Assembly: GCA_005656395.1 (NCBI GenBank)
Contig: SRSI01000078.1
Location: forward strand, 1,736,001-1,800,000
Source: Strongyloides papillosus
Taxonomy: Eukaryota; Nematoda; Chromadorea; Rhabditida; Strongyloididae
DNA: 64,000 nucleotides
Reading direction: 5' to 3'
Positions 1 through 13,506 of the stretch are shown one piece after another (position 1 is the first letter of the stretch; the number at the start of each line of letters is the position of its first letter). Both the position numbers and the translations under genes were made by a program. The notes under the pieces were generated by a model. The model saw nothing but the letters and a program-made list of their open reading frames with translations. It ran no database searches and was not told where the DNA came from.

Positions 1-51
1 TTATCTACAAATATATAAATATTTAAAAGAAGTATTTAATTAAAAACTTAC

Positions 52-738
52 TCCTTAAATTTTGAGATAGAGCCATGTCTTTCGTCTTATCAACATTTCC
101 AATTGTTGCTCCTAGTAAACTTGAAATACCAATAGATTTTTGTGGAGCTGTATTTTTTTGATCAAGTATACTTATTATTCTTTAAAAAAAATATCTTAAA
201 GGTATATAAAAAACATACCTTAAAACATATTCATTTGGTGATTCAGAAACTTCATAATTAGGAATATCCAAAAGCTGCCAATATTGTTTTTCAAGTAAGA
301 CAACCTATAATGTGTAAACAATAATAAAAAAAATAAGCTTTATCTTCATTTTATTTTCTTATTGTACAAGTTATTTCTAATAACAAAAAATATCTTGAAA
401 ATTTTCATATCTTTTATTTATTTTATTTTTTACATAATTTTATACCTCATGAACCATATTCTGTAATTTTGGATAACGTGTGAAGATATTTTCATCTTTT
501 GATTGAAGATAACTATCTTGCATTGTTTTTAATCCATTTTTTAAACGTTTATATGCATCAAGAATTCTTCCTTTAGTGCAAAATTGTTTAAAAACAGTAT
601 ATATCAATTCATCTCTAGATGAACCTAAATATAATAAAAATTAAAAATATTTATTTGTGTTTCTCTACCTTCTGGTTGTGATGTCAATTTTGTGGTATTT
701 GAAGAATCTTTACCAATATTTAAGATTGCGCTTAACAT
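52..738 (-). CDS. Unidentified conserved-looking gene, 5' part, cut by window edge
   Basis: I do not recognise the family. Four exons read in one continuous frame on the minus strand: 738-669, 624-446, 304-219 and 179-52, with GTAGAG, GTATAA, GTATGT and GTAAGT donors and T-rich acceptors ending in AG. The start is the ATG at 738 (MLSAILNIGKDSS...), and about 154 residues are visible before the gene leaves the window. The protein looks soluble and helical, with no signal peptide or membrane segment. Residues around 30-60 (FCTKGRILDAYKRLKNGLK) resemble a helical hairpin repeat of the PPR/TPR sort, but one unit is not enough to assign a family. Exon structure is well supported; function is open. 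Confidence 0.6.
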
Positions 739-2336
739 CTAAAAATTATAGTATTAAATTTTAATAAGTTTTAAAAATTCGTTAAAGCATTTAAATTGGA
801 AAAAAATAAATGTAAATTTAAAAGTTAAACATTTGAATTTATATTAGTTACATTAGATAAAATTAATATTTTGCATAGTATTAAGGGATATATCTTAAAA
901 AGATGGAATGCTTATAGTTTTAGTTAAATTATGGGTCAATTTATAGTAGAAATAAAAAGAAAAATTATTCTCACCTTTCTTATAGTTCTTAATTATTGTC
1001 AAAAAGTCTAATTTTTGAATTTTTTCTAACCTTTAATTATATTAAAAAATAGTTTTTGGAAACAAAAAAATAGTTAATTTTTATATAAAAAAATATAACG
1101 CAATTTATATTATAAAAATTATGGTCGCATTTTTAATAATATATTCTTTGAATTAGGAATAAATGAAAAATTTTTTTAGTACTTTTATAAATTGTTTGCT
1201 TATCACATAATAAAAGCACTAAAAAGTATAATTGTTCACAAAAAAAAATTTGTGAAAAATTATTATAGTTTATAATATGTATATAAGAGACAATAAGGTA
1301 ATAATAAAATCTTTATTTTATTCATATTTTTAGTTTTTTTACCATTCCTTATTAAATCGACTCCTCCTTATTTAGATAAAAATTGTATAATCAAAAAACT
1401 CTTTAGTAATAGTTTTCAAAAATGATTTTCAATATTTAATTGAAAATGAATTAAGAAAATGAATCAGTACAATAAATAATGAAATTTTTAACACATGTCA
1501 AAGTAAATAATATTAAAAAGCCCCCAAGTATTAAATTAATTCTCGTGAGAAAATTATGCCACATAAATGGTTGTTTGTACTATTTTTATCTAATATGCAT
1601 AAATAAATAGCCAATGACTTTGGAGAGTTTCATTATCGTTAACACTTTTTAATATCACTTTTAGTATGCTTATTATCAAACAAAAGGATTTGTTAAAATT
1701 TAAATAACCGAACAGTTTTTAAGCTTAAGATTTGTTAAAATGTCTGAAAAATCACCCAACCAATAACTAATGAGAAATTTAAGTGAAGGAAAAATATTTC
1801 ATAATTCAATTTAAAGCTGATTGGTAAAAATATATGAAATATGAGTGGGTAAATTTTTTTTATAGACAAAGAAAATCTTAGTTTTTCTATTCCCAACCTC
1901 CTATTCAATCTTCATTTAAAAAATAGAAAATATATAGCTTTAAATTTTGTAGAATTGTTTTTTTTTCCTTTTTTAGTTAGAATTAATTGTAATATTCTAT
2001 GCATGATAATAATATAAATGATATTTATTGGCTTATAACGAAGCTCATAAAATTGCACAAATTTTTAAATTTATTATTGAATTAATATATGCAGTTACTT
2101 TCATATGGACAACATTCTTCCAGTACAACTGTTATTGTCCTCACATATAATTATTAAGATAGTAAAAAATGCTTTTTTATTTAATTCATGAATTGAATTT
2201 ATCTTTCACATTTTTTTAATTCCATTTTTAAAGTGGACAATAGACTTTTTAAAGAATAAAAAAAATTTTCTTCCTTAGAAAAAAAAGTATCATTAAATGG
2301 TATAAAAAAAGAAAGATTAAATTATGAGAGAGTAAT
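739..2336. other. Intergenic AT-rich stretch
   Basis: About 1.6 kb between two minus-strand genes. It should hold the promoter of the edge gene (near 740-1000) and the 3' region of the Rab gene. I see no open frame with coding character and no RNA gene. A copy of the word CTTATAACGAA lies at 2032-2042; it recurs elsewhere in the window. Confidence 0.5.
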
Positions 2337-2972
2337 TTAAAATTTGCAGCAATTATTAAATGTCGTTGGTAAAGCTGATGTTTCATTTGTCTTAATCGAA
2401 AAAGAATTTCCTGCTTCATCCAACAAAAGTCCACTTTCGTATTGATTTTTTAATCTTACAGCCATTTTATAAAAAACTTTTTCAATATTGGCATTACTTT
2501 TTGAGGAAACTTCGAAAAATCCACACATACTATGAGTTGATGACAAGTGTAATCCTTCATCATATCCAACAACGCGCTCATCTTCCTTATCAGCTTTAGT
2601 TGCTATTAAAATCTTAGATACATTTGGGACAGCATATTTAACAACATCATCTATCCATCTTTGTAAAGATTCATAACTTTGCTTGCATGTCATGTCGTAA
2701 CATAGTATGATACCATTCGCACTACGGTAATAACTTTGAGTAATTGTTCGAAATCTTTCTTGTCCACCAGTATCCCAAATTTGTAATTTAATTTTTTTAC
2801 CATCAACTATCATTGTTTTCATTGTAAAATCCACACCAATAGTTGTGCCTTGTTGTTCAATAAATGTCCCACTTTTAAAGCGTTGTACGACACATGTTTT
2901 ACCAACACCCATATCTCCAATAAGGACAATTTTAAAAAGATAGTCAAATGTGTCATCTAGTGTTGAGACCAT
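2337..2972 (-). CDS. rab-19: Rab19/Rab43-like small GTPase
   Basis: Intronless 211-residue Ras-superfamily GTPase of the Rab branch, expected to act in vesicle traffic as a GTP switch. The P-loop is GDMGVGKT (about residues 19-26), the effector region has TTIGVDF, and switch II is WDTGGQERF followed by [13 protein letters not shown], which is the Rab19/30/43 signature. The protein ends in CCKF, a CCxx double-geranylgeranylation motif, so it should be membrane anchored. Two family positions differ: switch II has DTGGQ in place of the usual Rab DTAGQ, and the guanine-specificity motif reads TKAD in place of NKxD. From family knowledge the closest type is Rab19 or Rab43, and I recall a similar nematode rab-19. 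The start gives a normal Rab N-terminus ([14 protein letters not shown]). Confidence 0.9.
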   Translation of the reverse strand: MVSTLDDTFDYLFKIVLIGDMGVGKTCVVQRFKSGTFIEQQGTTIGVDFTMKTMIVDGKKIKLQIWDTGGQERFRTITQSYYRSANGIILCYDMTCKQSYESLQRWIDDVVKYAVPNVSKILIATKADKEDERVVGYDEGLHLSSTHSMCGFFEVSSKSNANIEKVFYKMAVRLKNQYESGLLLDEAGNSFSIKTNETSALPTTFNNCCKF

Positions 2973-3383
2973 TCTTAAATAGATCTATTTAAAAAAGTAT
3001 TAAATAATATAAAAAACTTAGAAATATGTACTTTTATGTAGAATTTTTAATGGTAATAGTAAAAATGACAATTATATATTTCATTGAATATAATCACGTG
3101 TCAATTATAACCTGGTTATTGATAAAATTATATTTGTGCCGATTCTGCCTTTTGCCAAAGTTAATATAAATAAAATCACACCATTCCAAATTCAATTTTT
3201 TAGCGGTCTTATGCCGAAAATGTAGTAGTCGTAGTACTATAACAACTAATTCTTATCCATATAAAACATTTATTAGATAAAAGATATATATAAAAATAAC
3301 AAATAATAAATGTTTTTAATACTCATAAAGAGATGTAGTATTTTATAATATAAATGTAAATTATTTTATAGTAAATAATATTT
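2973..3383. other. Intergenic, Rab promoter and tps 3' end
   Basis: About 410 bp between two genes on the same strand. It must contain the Rab promoter and the tps 3' UTR. I see nothing else distinctive. Confidence 0.4.
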
Positions 3384-6300
3384 TTAATGTGCATTGGATC
3401 TGTTAATATTTATTTCTCTTATTGTTGCCTGTGCCATTCCTCCTAGTAATACCTCGGGACAGGAAACAAAGGCATAATTATTGTTGTTATATCTATTGCA
3501 AACTTCAGAAACTTTCTTCCTCAATTCATTATTTTTGGAAACCCAAACTGTATAAACATGTTCATTATTAAATTTTAAGCATGTCTCAAGCATTGGTATG
3601 TCACTTTCTGAATCTCCACAAACAAGAATACGTCCTTTACTTAAATCAAAGCCCATTTTCTTTGCGAAAAGTGTTATACCATCTCCCTTCGTAAAAATTT
3701 TTCCAGTTGGTGATGTCTAAATATATAATAAAAAAAATAATAATAAAATTATATTACCTTTAAAAATATTTTAATATCGGTATCAGTTAATTTTATCATA
3801 ATATGTTCACCTGATGCATCATGTTTTTTGACAATATTTTTAATTTCTTTATCTAAAAGCAAAACAAGTTCATTTTCTACGGTATTATAAACATCTTGAT
3901 GGGCCAATGTAATATGTCCATAATGTTTTTGTAAACCTGAACCAATCCATGTAAAACGTCTCCATTTTGTTTGGAAAAGTATTGTATTAATATCATCAAA
4001 TATAAGATCCAGAAGATGTAGGTCATTAGGAGAGATTGTTGTATCTCTAAATTTATTACTTGGATCTAAATACCAATCTCTACCAACAGATGCTCCAAAA
4101 TAGTAATACCCTTCTGGGATTGTTGAAACATCCAAGACACCAATTTGTAACATTGGTGAAGTTGTTACAATACAACATGTCTGAGCACATCTTCGAGCAA
4201 ATTGTGCTTGAATAACTCCAGAATATGCAGGTTGTACGCTACCTTGATAAGTGCAACTATATGATTTTAATGTACCATCACGATCAGTAAAGAAATATTC
4301 AAAATGATCGGCATCATAAAAAAGATCTGATACATTGATAACTTCTTGACGAAACTGTTCTGAACCTTCTGTATGAGAACTTTTTAAACTCTTAAAATAA
4401 ATTATGATAATTATTACTATATTATTTTTTTACTTACATCTATAAATTGTTCAACATTATAAACATCGTCACTTAAAGCAAACTCTAAAAAGCTTATATC
4501 TCTTTCGAATTCCTTTATTTCAGTTGCAATATCTAATTCAGCATTAGTATTTTCTTTCCCATCTGTTTGAAGGATAATTTGTGTTGTTCCTGGCTTACAC
4601 GCATGAATTAATGATTCTTTAGCATTAATTAACGAAATTGAAAAATGTTCACTAATTGGAATACCTTTTAAAACTCTTTCAACAATTTGTCTTCTTATAT
4701 CTCTTGTTCTCATCATTAGTTTATAAAAATCATCTAATGTTTTTATATCACTAAGTTTAATTACTTGGTGTGACCAAGCAGGATCTAAAAATGATGTACT
4801 CCATCTCTCAATATCATTAGCTAAAATAAATTCATTTAATTTCTTTCCATGTTTTGAGCGTGTCTCTTTATCTTCCATAGTTGCATTATATATAGCATCT
4901 GCAAATTCATCAACATCAAAAAGATTTACAACTCTTTTATATGTCTTTTCTTCATCACTATATAGACCAGCATTTGTGAATTGTATCTCACTTCCTGCTC
5001 CTGTTGATATAACTAGTCCAGCATTTTGATTACATACAAGCATCTCTTTAACAACCAAATTCATTCCATCTTTTTTTGGTGTTACAAGTCCAATATCCAT
5101 AGCAAGATATGTTGCAACTAATTCATTTCGTGACAATCCATCAGTTGAAAATATTAATGGTTTCCAATTTGGAAATTCATTACATTTGTAGGTTTGATTA
5201 ATTAACTTAGCTATCTCAAGACATTCATCTTGATACATTCTATATGTATCAACAGATCTTCTATTTGTTACAGCAACTTGTAAAAGAACATCTTTCCCTA
5301 TCCTTTCAGGGTATTTTTTAAAATAATGCATCCATGCATTTAATTTTTCTTTTATTCCTTTTGTGTAATCAAATCTTTCAACAGAAAAAATTAAATTACT
5401 ACCTTCCGGTGGATTTTCACCCATTATTAATTTTCTTTTTTCAATGGATTTTTCTTTTGTCTCAGGATCATTAGCAATTTTTAAAAAATCTTCGTTTTTT
5501 ATACTGACAGGAAATACTCCTAATGAAGCAGTTGTTCCTTCATGAGCAATTGTGTATGTGTCAGTTTTTTTATCAAATAAAATTTGAGCTGAAGGGAGGT
5601 ATTGTTTGATATAGTTAATGAATGATGATCTATCACGGTGAGTTTGGAAACCAACTTTAGAAAATTTTAATAATCCTCTTAAGACTGGTAAACTACAAAT
5701 TTTATATTTAATGAAAAATTCATTAGTTGGTTGAAATGGGATATGTAAGAAGAAACCAACTTCGAGATGGGGATCAAGATTTTGCATGATTAATCCTGTT
5801 AACATAAGATGATAATCATGGATCCATATAAAATCTTGTGGTCTACTGTTTCTAACGGCATCTATAGCAAATTGATAATTAACACGAACATATGCACACC
5901 AATGATCATTTAATACTACAGGATCATCATAAGTCTTAACAATATACTCTTCCAAATTATGGAATGCTGGCCAAATTAGTCCGTTACTTATACCACCATA
6001 GTAAACGTTATAATCATCCTCCTGAACAATTACGGGATTTAATTTATAATTTTCCTTGTTATAATTGTTAAGAACACCAAGGAGTGATAAATCATCTTTC
6101 ATGCCTTTTCCTTTGCCACAAGCATCTTCTACTTCTTCATCATCAGCTAACACATGAAAAAGAACATCAGCTAATTGTTGGCGTATCAAAGGTAAACCCA
6201 ATGTATTTGTTGTTGGTGCATTATCAACAAGAAGACTTTTGTTTTTACCTTCTGATTGATTATTTTTTTTATTAATATTCATTCCTAAATTAGCAAGCCA

Positions 6301-7326
6301 CATATTTTCATGATCTTTAGCCATTACTGGATCAACGCAAGAAACTAAACCACCACTACCTTGTTTTATTTCCCATTCACCTGTCTTTTCCTTCTTCAAT
6401 GATACGGGAGGAGCATTAGAAACATTAATTACCCTTTTTTTTAAATATTGAGATGTTAGGCCTCCAGTTGAAAAGGTTGTATTAACATTACTATCATCAC
6501 CACTGTCTCTATGTTTATCAAGAGACTCATTTGACGAATTGATGTTAATAGATCGACGGCGTTGTACTTTTCTTTCTCTACAATTTCTTACTAAAAAAAT
6601 TAGTATATTTACAGATTTGTTAGGATTTAATAAATAATAACAAACATACAATTATTGTCAATCTCATCTTCACTCATCTCAGATTGAGAATCTTCAGATT
6701 GGAGAAGGGAACTTTTACTTCTTCTTCTTTGTAAACTATGAAATTGTTCACAAAACCTTTTTGCATTAACACCAAGAAGACTCTTTTGTAAATATGGATC
6801 AGCAGCAAAAAGTTCTTTTAATTTACTTCTACCATAATTTACATCGTACAACGTTAAATTAAATAACAATGCGTCACGATATTTTGTACCATATGTTAGG
6901 TCAGAATTGAAGACAATGGGTGTTGCTGATTTCCAGAATTGAACAGAATGGTAACCTAATGTTTCAACAAGGCAATTAAAAATTTTTTGATGTTCATTGG
7001 TATTTTGGAGGCATAATTCAAGTATAACTAATAGACCCTAGGGAAAATAAAAATAATTTATATAAAAGATTAATATGACATACTTCAAAAGCAACCTCAG
7101 AGTCTTTTCCTTTTCCTCGCCAAACTGAGACAAAAACAGAAAGTGAATTTTTGAAAAAATCACCATTTGACAAATCTTCCTCCGATTTTTTTTCTTCAAT
7201 AATACTTAAAAGTCGTTTAACATCATTAATGGCACTTTCTATAGTTGCCTCTCCGGACTCTTTTTTCTTATTCCTTTGAAATGGTCGTTCTATTGGAGCT
7301 TTGTTTGTAACTTCAATTTTTTTCAT
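3384..7326 (-). CDS. tps: Trehalose-6-phosphate synthase with HAD phosphatase-like C-terminus
   Basis: Five exons (7326-7084, 7037-6650, 6590-4438, 4390-3758, 3716-3384) join in frame to about 1249 residues, close to the known size of nematode TPS-1/TPS-2. It makes trehalose-6-phosphate from UDP-glucose and glucose-6-phosphate. The GT20 domain fills exon 3 and shows HDYHL (about 468-472), LHIPF just after, RFDYTKGI (about 616-623) and DGMNLVVKEML (about 718-728). A HAD-type domain follows with DRDGT (Asp964/Asp966) and GDSESD (about 1174-1179), so the phosphatase-like part keeps its acidic motifs. The basic N-terminal third is poorly conserved. The ATG at 7326 is chosen because no in-frame ATG lies upstream before TTTTAG at 7346, a possible spliced-leader acceptor. 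I cannot tell whether it is tps-1 or tps-2. Confidence 0.93.
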
Positions 7327-8533
7327 AAGTACACTTTTTATCACCTAAAAATACTATAAAAATGAGTTTGTCATTAACAAAATAAAGAAACATGGATATA
7401 ATAAAAGTAAACTGCAATAACACCATTATAAATGTAATGATTACCCTATTATAAGTAAAACGTGATTTTTAATAAAATTTATAATTTTTATTTGCAATCT
7501 ATATTACACTAGTGATATAAAAAAAATATTTATAATTGAAAAATAATTACCATCATTAGGTTGTGTTGTTTTGTTTTTAAAATAAATCAAATAATATAAA
7601 ACACTTTTTATATTAAAAATAGTTTAATGAGAATAGAAAATGATCAAATAATTTATATATAATTTTTTTACATATACATCTAAGTGACATAATGATAAGA
7701 ATCTTAATATTTATATTGTGAAAGATAATTATGTAACACTGAACAAATGTTAAAATTATTTTTTGACAAAAAATAACAGAAAATTATAATTTTAAATTAA
7801 TAATGTCAATTACTAAAAGATATAAGTTGATTGTCAATAGGTTAAGTGATAAAATAAATTGCCATTCAAAATATAATTATTAAAGATAAAGTATAATTAT
7901 ACTCTTGAGGAAGTATCGTTTATATATAATTTAGTATATGAAATTTGTTAGTCTAAAAATTATAATGTAATGATGAATGACATTCAAATAAGAAATTTAA
8001 ATGATGCAACTCGTGATAGCAACTTGTTTAAACATTTCTTATTCAAAACTATATTATTGGTAAGTAAAGTTCCAATCAAAGAAAAAAGTAATTTACCAAA
8101 TACTATGTGCCAAATAAAAATTATTAAAAAAACCAAAATTAAAATAAATGATTTATTAGTTTGTCAAAATAATTTTTTTTTAATTTAAAGAGTATTTGAT
8201 AATGTATCATTGTTCACAAAATGATTATTATTACAATTTAGTAATAGTTAAAGAGATAATTTACATATTGAAAGAAAGAATTTTTGAGCGTGCAAAATTT
8301 TAATCAATCTCTTATTAAAATTATAGTATTTTTATATCAATTTTAATAATATAAAGATTTAGTACATTGTTCTAATTTTATGAAAAATCAAAAACATTTA
8401 TTAAAGAAGAGAGAGAAAAAGATTAACTAAAAAACAAAAAAGTTGTTATCTTATCATTATTTAATATCATTAACATTTTACAACTTAATATTTTTAATAT
8501 AGTAAGTTGTAAAATAATCAGTAATAAAAATAT
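7327..8533. other. Intergenic, tps promoter side
   Basis: About 1.2 kb of AT-rich DNA upstream of tps and downstream of the Ly6-like gene. A 72-codon plus-strand frame at 7970-8188 is lysine, isoleucine and asparagine rich like random AT-rich translation, so I do not call it. No RNA gene or repeat element seen. Confidence 0.4.
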
Positions 8534-9103
8534 TTAAAAATAACTAAAAATAAAATATAATATTGGTATAATTAAAAGGTATTGAAATTTGGGTGTCACT
8601 TTAAAATTACACAAATTCTCCGTACAACAATTTAACATTCCCTTCATAATTTTTGGTTCATCAATTTCTTGAGATGCTTGACTTAATGTACCATTATATG
8701 ATATTTTCTAAAAAAAACAATAATTTTATAATATTAAACATACATCACACTTTTGAGAGAACTCTTCATTTGAACATCCTCTTCCAAAATGATATGGTTT
8801 CATATGAGTATAGCCATCAATAGAAATGCAATATTTTGTTGGTGGTACACATGTTGATGTTATAAAATCATAAAAAAAATAAGCATAAGTACGAGATGTA
8901 TAACATTCAGTAACAAATTTATTAACCTGTGTTTTATCACTTGTTGAGTTATTGGTAGAACTTTCTTCTGTTGGTCTTTTTATTTCTATTGGTGTTTTCG
9001 ATTTATCTCCAAACACATTTGAAACGAAATGTACATAAAATATAATAATTGTTAGAAAATACATAAAAATGAAATTAATTTTTAAAAATTTAATACTAAT
9101 CAT
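8534..9103 (-). CDS. Ly6/three-finger-like secreted or GPI-anchored protein
   Basis: Two exons (9103-8744 and 8707-8534, GTATGT donor, TTTTTTAG acceptor) encode about 177 residues. Residues 1-32 are a long hydrophobic signal peptide (INFIFMYFLTIIIFYVHFVS). A Ser/Thr/Asn-rich linker follows, then a module with eight cysteines that ends CCTENLCN, the typical closing pattern of Ly6/uPAR three-finger domains. The last 17 residues (YLLIIPILYFIFSYF) are hydrophobic and end at the stop, as in GPI-attachment tails. The mature protein is therefore probably on the outer cell surface. Partner and role cannot be read from sequence. The family call rests on cysteine spacing and the CC...CN ending, not on a database match. 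Confidence 0.7.
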
Positions 9104-12100
9104 TCGCCTCCATAAATATAAAAATAGACAAATAGAATTCCTTTATTAATAACAAAGTTTGGAGACTTTAATGTTATTATATCAATAACCTTTTCTTTTG
9201 CTATAGATTTTTTTTCGTAATTTTTATAAATGCATCATTTTTTATGGAAACAATTATATGCTAAAAATTTTTAACATTTAAAATTGTTAGATTTTTAAAT
9301 AATGAAAAATATCAGTTTAGCATTTTTAAGGATTTTTATTGTTCATTTGATCTAATCATCTAACCACGATATGTGTATATTTATACTTCATATTTTTAAT
9401 CATCTTTTTTAGCAGATCATATAATTATATATACCGAATATTTACTCTTATTTATATATTCAATTTTTTTACCCTTTAAAATGAGTCCCACAAAATGAAT
9501 TTTAAGTACATTTACATTAATAAAAATGACCAGTCTGTTACTCCGTTTCTTTTTTACTACTTTTAGATATCCGGTTATATTTATATTAGAATAAAAAAGA
9601 CAATAGAAAATAAACTTTCTTTCTTAATCTTTTTGTGCAATATTGTTCAAATTTTGAAATAAAGATTTGTATCTATCTAAATTTGCCCTTTTGAAAATGT
9701 TTGTAAATAGTTATATAACTCCTTGATATTTCAAATGTATATAAAAGTAAAAAACCATCTCCGTACATTGTAACAAAGAGGGTTACAAAAAAAAGAAAAG
9801 AATTAGATTATTGAAAATGAATATCTTAGCATTTATTAACATGACATCCGGTCACAATAATTACTTTAAGAAGAGTCGTTAATATTTTAAATTTTCACAA
9901 AAAGACTTTTAAAAAGAGGTGGTAAAAATTGAATAATATAAAGAATTAGATTTTGCAGATAAAAAGAAAAATTATATTTAAAATTTTATGTAAAAGATCT
10001 GTATACAACGTGTTATTGTAGTTGTTTCAATGTATTGGTAATCTTATAAAAATCTAGCTTTAATTTGATATAACAATATTCTTTATAAAACCCTGTCTTG
10101 TAAGAAAAGTACATTCATCATGACTTTTACCAAAATAAAATATTTATTTGTTAGTTTTACATTCTACATGTTCTTTAAATATTTTGGATATTGAACAGTT
10201 AATTTTTATTGCATATGTGTGACTAAAGTATATCAAATCTTTTTTTTCAAATCTATATTTATTTCGATAAACATTCCTATTAAAATTGCATTGACATTTT
10301 AACTAACTTTATTTTATGGTTATTTTTTTTGTAAATTTAATGATTATTATCAAATTATAAATTATTCTACTATATCCTTATAAGTTATTTCAAACTACTT
10401 CAAAATTAAACAATATGCGGGATGTATATAATAATTTATCTTTTATTACTGTTATTCTCATTAAACTATCAAAAAACACTTTGATATTTATAAATTTGAC
10501 AAACTGATTTTATTATCAAGATATTCATAAGAATTAGAAACTATCAAAACAATATCATATCATATATTCTATTTTAACATATTTCTATATAAACCATTTT
10601 TATATATTTTTATTGGTCAACGTAAAATATTATTTAGGATATTTAAAAATTAAAAGTTTTTTCAGTTTGATATTACTAGTAGAAAATATAAAATTCTAAT
10701 GTTATTATTTCTCTACTGTATATAAATAAAAAAGTATTTTAAAAATAATGAGAAAGTATAATATTATAGAGGAATATATAATAGTTATTTAATTTTAATC
10801 GTCTTTGAAATACTTCTTACAAAATAAACACGATCTTCTTTGTTAAAGACCATCTTATTGTATAAATTTACCTTATATGATTTAAATATATATTGAAAAG
10901 GTATGTTATATAAAGAATAATCATAATATAAAAACGATAATAAAAATATTTTTATAAATATTCGAAAAGTTTCTTATGTATAAAAAAGATAAGCAAAATT
11001 TTATACCATTAACGCCTTTGTGTTATCTTCAATTTATATGATGTCTTTTAGTTATGCATAGAAGTTAATAAAACAAGTTAAACAAATTTTTATACTAATT
11101 TATTTTTTAATTAACGTTTTAGAAATTCTAAATATTAAAAATAAAATATTATAATTATAGTATAATCTATTTATTGATACATCATTATCACGACTCTTTA
11201 CTATTCCTTTTTATACAATTAAACTTTTAAGATCTTACAGTAAAACTTTACTACTTTGAATATTTAATTTTTAGAGTAATCTAATAATAAATGTATTTAA
11301 ATGGTAATATTTATACTATTTATGGTTAATACTATATGTTTATATATATAATATATATTAATACGATTTTACAATAAGTTAAAGTAAAAAAAAATAATGC
11401 TAGTAGTAAAAAAAATTTATATTTTAATGAAAATATTATTGTATATTTAAGACATAATTCTTAAATATTTCTACTAAATTAGATTTTTTTTGTTAAGAAG
11501 ATATACTATTAATATTTTTCAAATGATTATCTTTATCATTTATAAACTAATTTTTTTTTCAAAAACAACTATTTTTACATCTCTAATATTTATGATAAGT
11601 ACATGATCTCTAAGAATATTAGATAAAACTATTTTTATTTTTTTAATGTATTTCTATAACAACATATGTGTATATATTTACTATTAGTATTTATATCAAT
11701 GCAACAAAAATACCAATATGTATAAATGTGATATTATCCAAAAAATAGATTTTTAATAAATGGAATTTATTAAAATGTTCTCTATGACAATAGATATTAA
11801 CTTGAAACAGTCGTTTTAATATATAGAGTATTTACTCATAATAGTATGCATATTTATACAAACAAGTCATATTTTAAACTAACTCAAATAGGTATATATT
11901 TATATTAATTTAAATTGACAAGATAACTTTGAAACTCATTTAAATAAATTGTTTTCCCCCTATCAATAATATATTGTCAATAAAAGTTATTGATAATTAT
12001 AACTTTTACTTTTAACAATATAAATTTCTTAAAGTGTTATTTTTTTATTTGATCATTAACATACCAATTTGATTAACTTCATATAAAACAGTTAAATAAA

Positions 12101-12363
12101 ACATGTTGCCTTGAAATTTGTTTGATAAAGTATAATTTACAATCAAAGTTTTCATTTTTGGTAAATGTTTAAAAATAATATTTGTGATCATACTTTAATG
12201 TAAAAAATTTTAATTATACCCCTAAATATTCTATCGTTCTAAAAAATTAAAAAAAACTTCTTTCTTTAGAAGAATTAAAAATTAATCATTTTTTAATCTG
12301 ATTTTTGTTTTCTTATTTCACTGTGATAAATATTAATTAATTACAGGCATTTACTGTAAAAAA
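9104..12363. other. Long intergenic stretch between divergent genes
   Basis: About 3.3 kb of very AT-rich sequence between a minus-strand and a plus-strand gene, so it holds both promoters. I see no frame with coding character, no tRNA-like cloverleaf and no clear terminal inverted repeats. Short (AT)n and TATATA runs are present, for example near 11340-11360. Confidence 0.45.
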
Positions 12364-13506
12364 ATGGCAGTTAACATAGAGAATTCAACTTCAATTAACA
12401 ATAAAAATTATTTAACTACCTTTTTATATGAAAATATACTGAAATTGATATCTGGGACCTTTTTAAATTGTTCACATGATCCAATAGAAATTCCAAAAAG
12501 TGGAGAATTTTTATCCAAAATTGACATGACACATTTATTAACATTAATTACATCTTCTGTAATATGTTTTGCTACTGTAATTATGTGTATTATACACATA
12601 TCATATGTCCATATATATGTAACCAATTCTAACAGAAGATTTTTCATACTATTTTTAGCTGGAACAGCTCCGGTGTGTTTTAATGAGTTTATAGTAATCA
12701 TGTTTATATTATTTAGTTTGTTTCAATATCAGCATTAGGTGCAATGATCGCTCCAAGAATATGGTTTTTATCACATCTTTTAAGTTTCTTCTACTTCTCC
12801 ATTGGATTATGGATAATTATTTGTTTGATGATGAATATTGTCGAGGGTAGACAAGCTGTTGTAAAAAAAATGTCAGAGACAAACTCAAAAATTAACCTTC
12901 AAACACCACCATTCTGTTGTGTATTTCCATGTTTGCCTAAATTTGCAATGGAAACTAAAAAAATTAAAATATTAGAAGGAATGGTTTTTCAATCAATGTG
13001 TATCCGCCTTATTGCAACATTACTTTCTCTAGCCCTAGTTTTTGAAGATCCTCAGGGTTCTGGATTATCATTAAAATTAATTGATATGTTAACAACTCCA
13101 TCCTTATTGATTGGAATTTATGGTTGCCATATATTAGTTACAACAATATCAAAACTTGATGAAATAATGCCATTTAGATATGTAGCAGTTTTTAGAATAT
13201 TAGATATATTTCTTATGTTCTTTGGTATGCAACAACCAATCTTTGACTTTATTGCTAGAGTTGGAGTTTTCGGATGTGGTGATGTATTACCGCCTCTTGA
13301 ATCAGCTTTTTGTAAGTTTATTGTTCGCAATTATCATTTATTTATTTCACCTTCTTGTAGTTTGGAAAAATGCTTTAATTGTATTTGAATCATTTATCGT
13401 ATCTCTTCTTTCAACAATATTGTTAAAACCTAGTAGAAGTGCTCTTTTTGATAAATATCCAAATATCCGTCCCGAAACGACAACAATTTCAGTCGAAAAA
13501 TCATAG
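12364..13506 (+). CDS. OST-alpha/TMEM184-type multi-pass membrane protein
   Basis: Three exons (12364-12672, 12717-13311, 13361-13506) join in frame to about 349 residues. The splice at 12672/12717 joins GTAP to FVSISALGAMIAPRIWF, restoring the conserved proline-bearing loop of the organic-solute-transporter-alpha family; the second gives ESAFFWKNALIVFES. There are about seven hydrophobic segments and a cytoplasmic cysteine cluster, PFCCVFPCLPK, after the third or fourth segment; such Cys/Pro clusters are typical of OST-alpha and often palmitoylated. A glycosylatable N-terminus (ENST, NCSH) precedes the first segment. By family, it may help move bile-acid- or steroid-like solutes or act in sensory membranes. 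Nematodes have several osta paralogues and I cannot say which this is. An AATAAA lies about 60 bp past the stop. Confidence 0.75.

Noticed and set aside
7324..7344. Upstream extension of the tps protein starting with GTG
   Set aside because: Nuclear genes of nematodes start with ATG; the ATG at 7326 follows a likely trans-splice acceptor.
7970..8188. 72-codon plus-strand ORF
   Set aside because: Lys/Ile/Asn-rich composition as expected for AT-rich noncoding DNA; no domain, no clear splice context.
12408..12701. 97-codon minus-strand ORF
   Set aside because: Antisense shadow of exon 1 of the OST-alpha-type gene.
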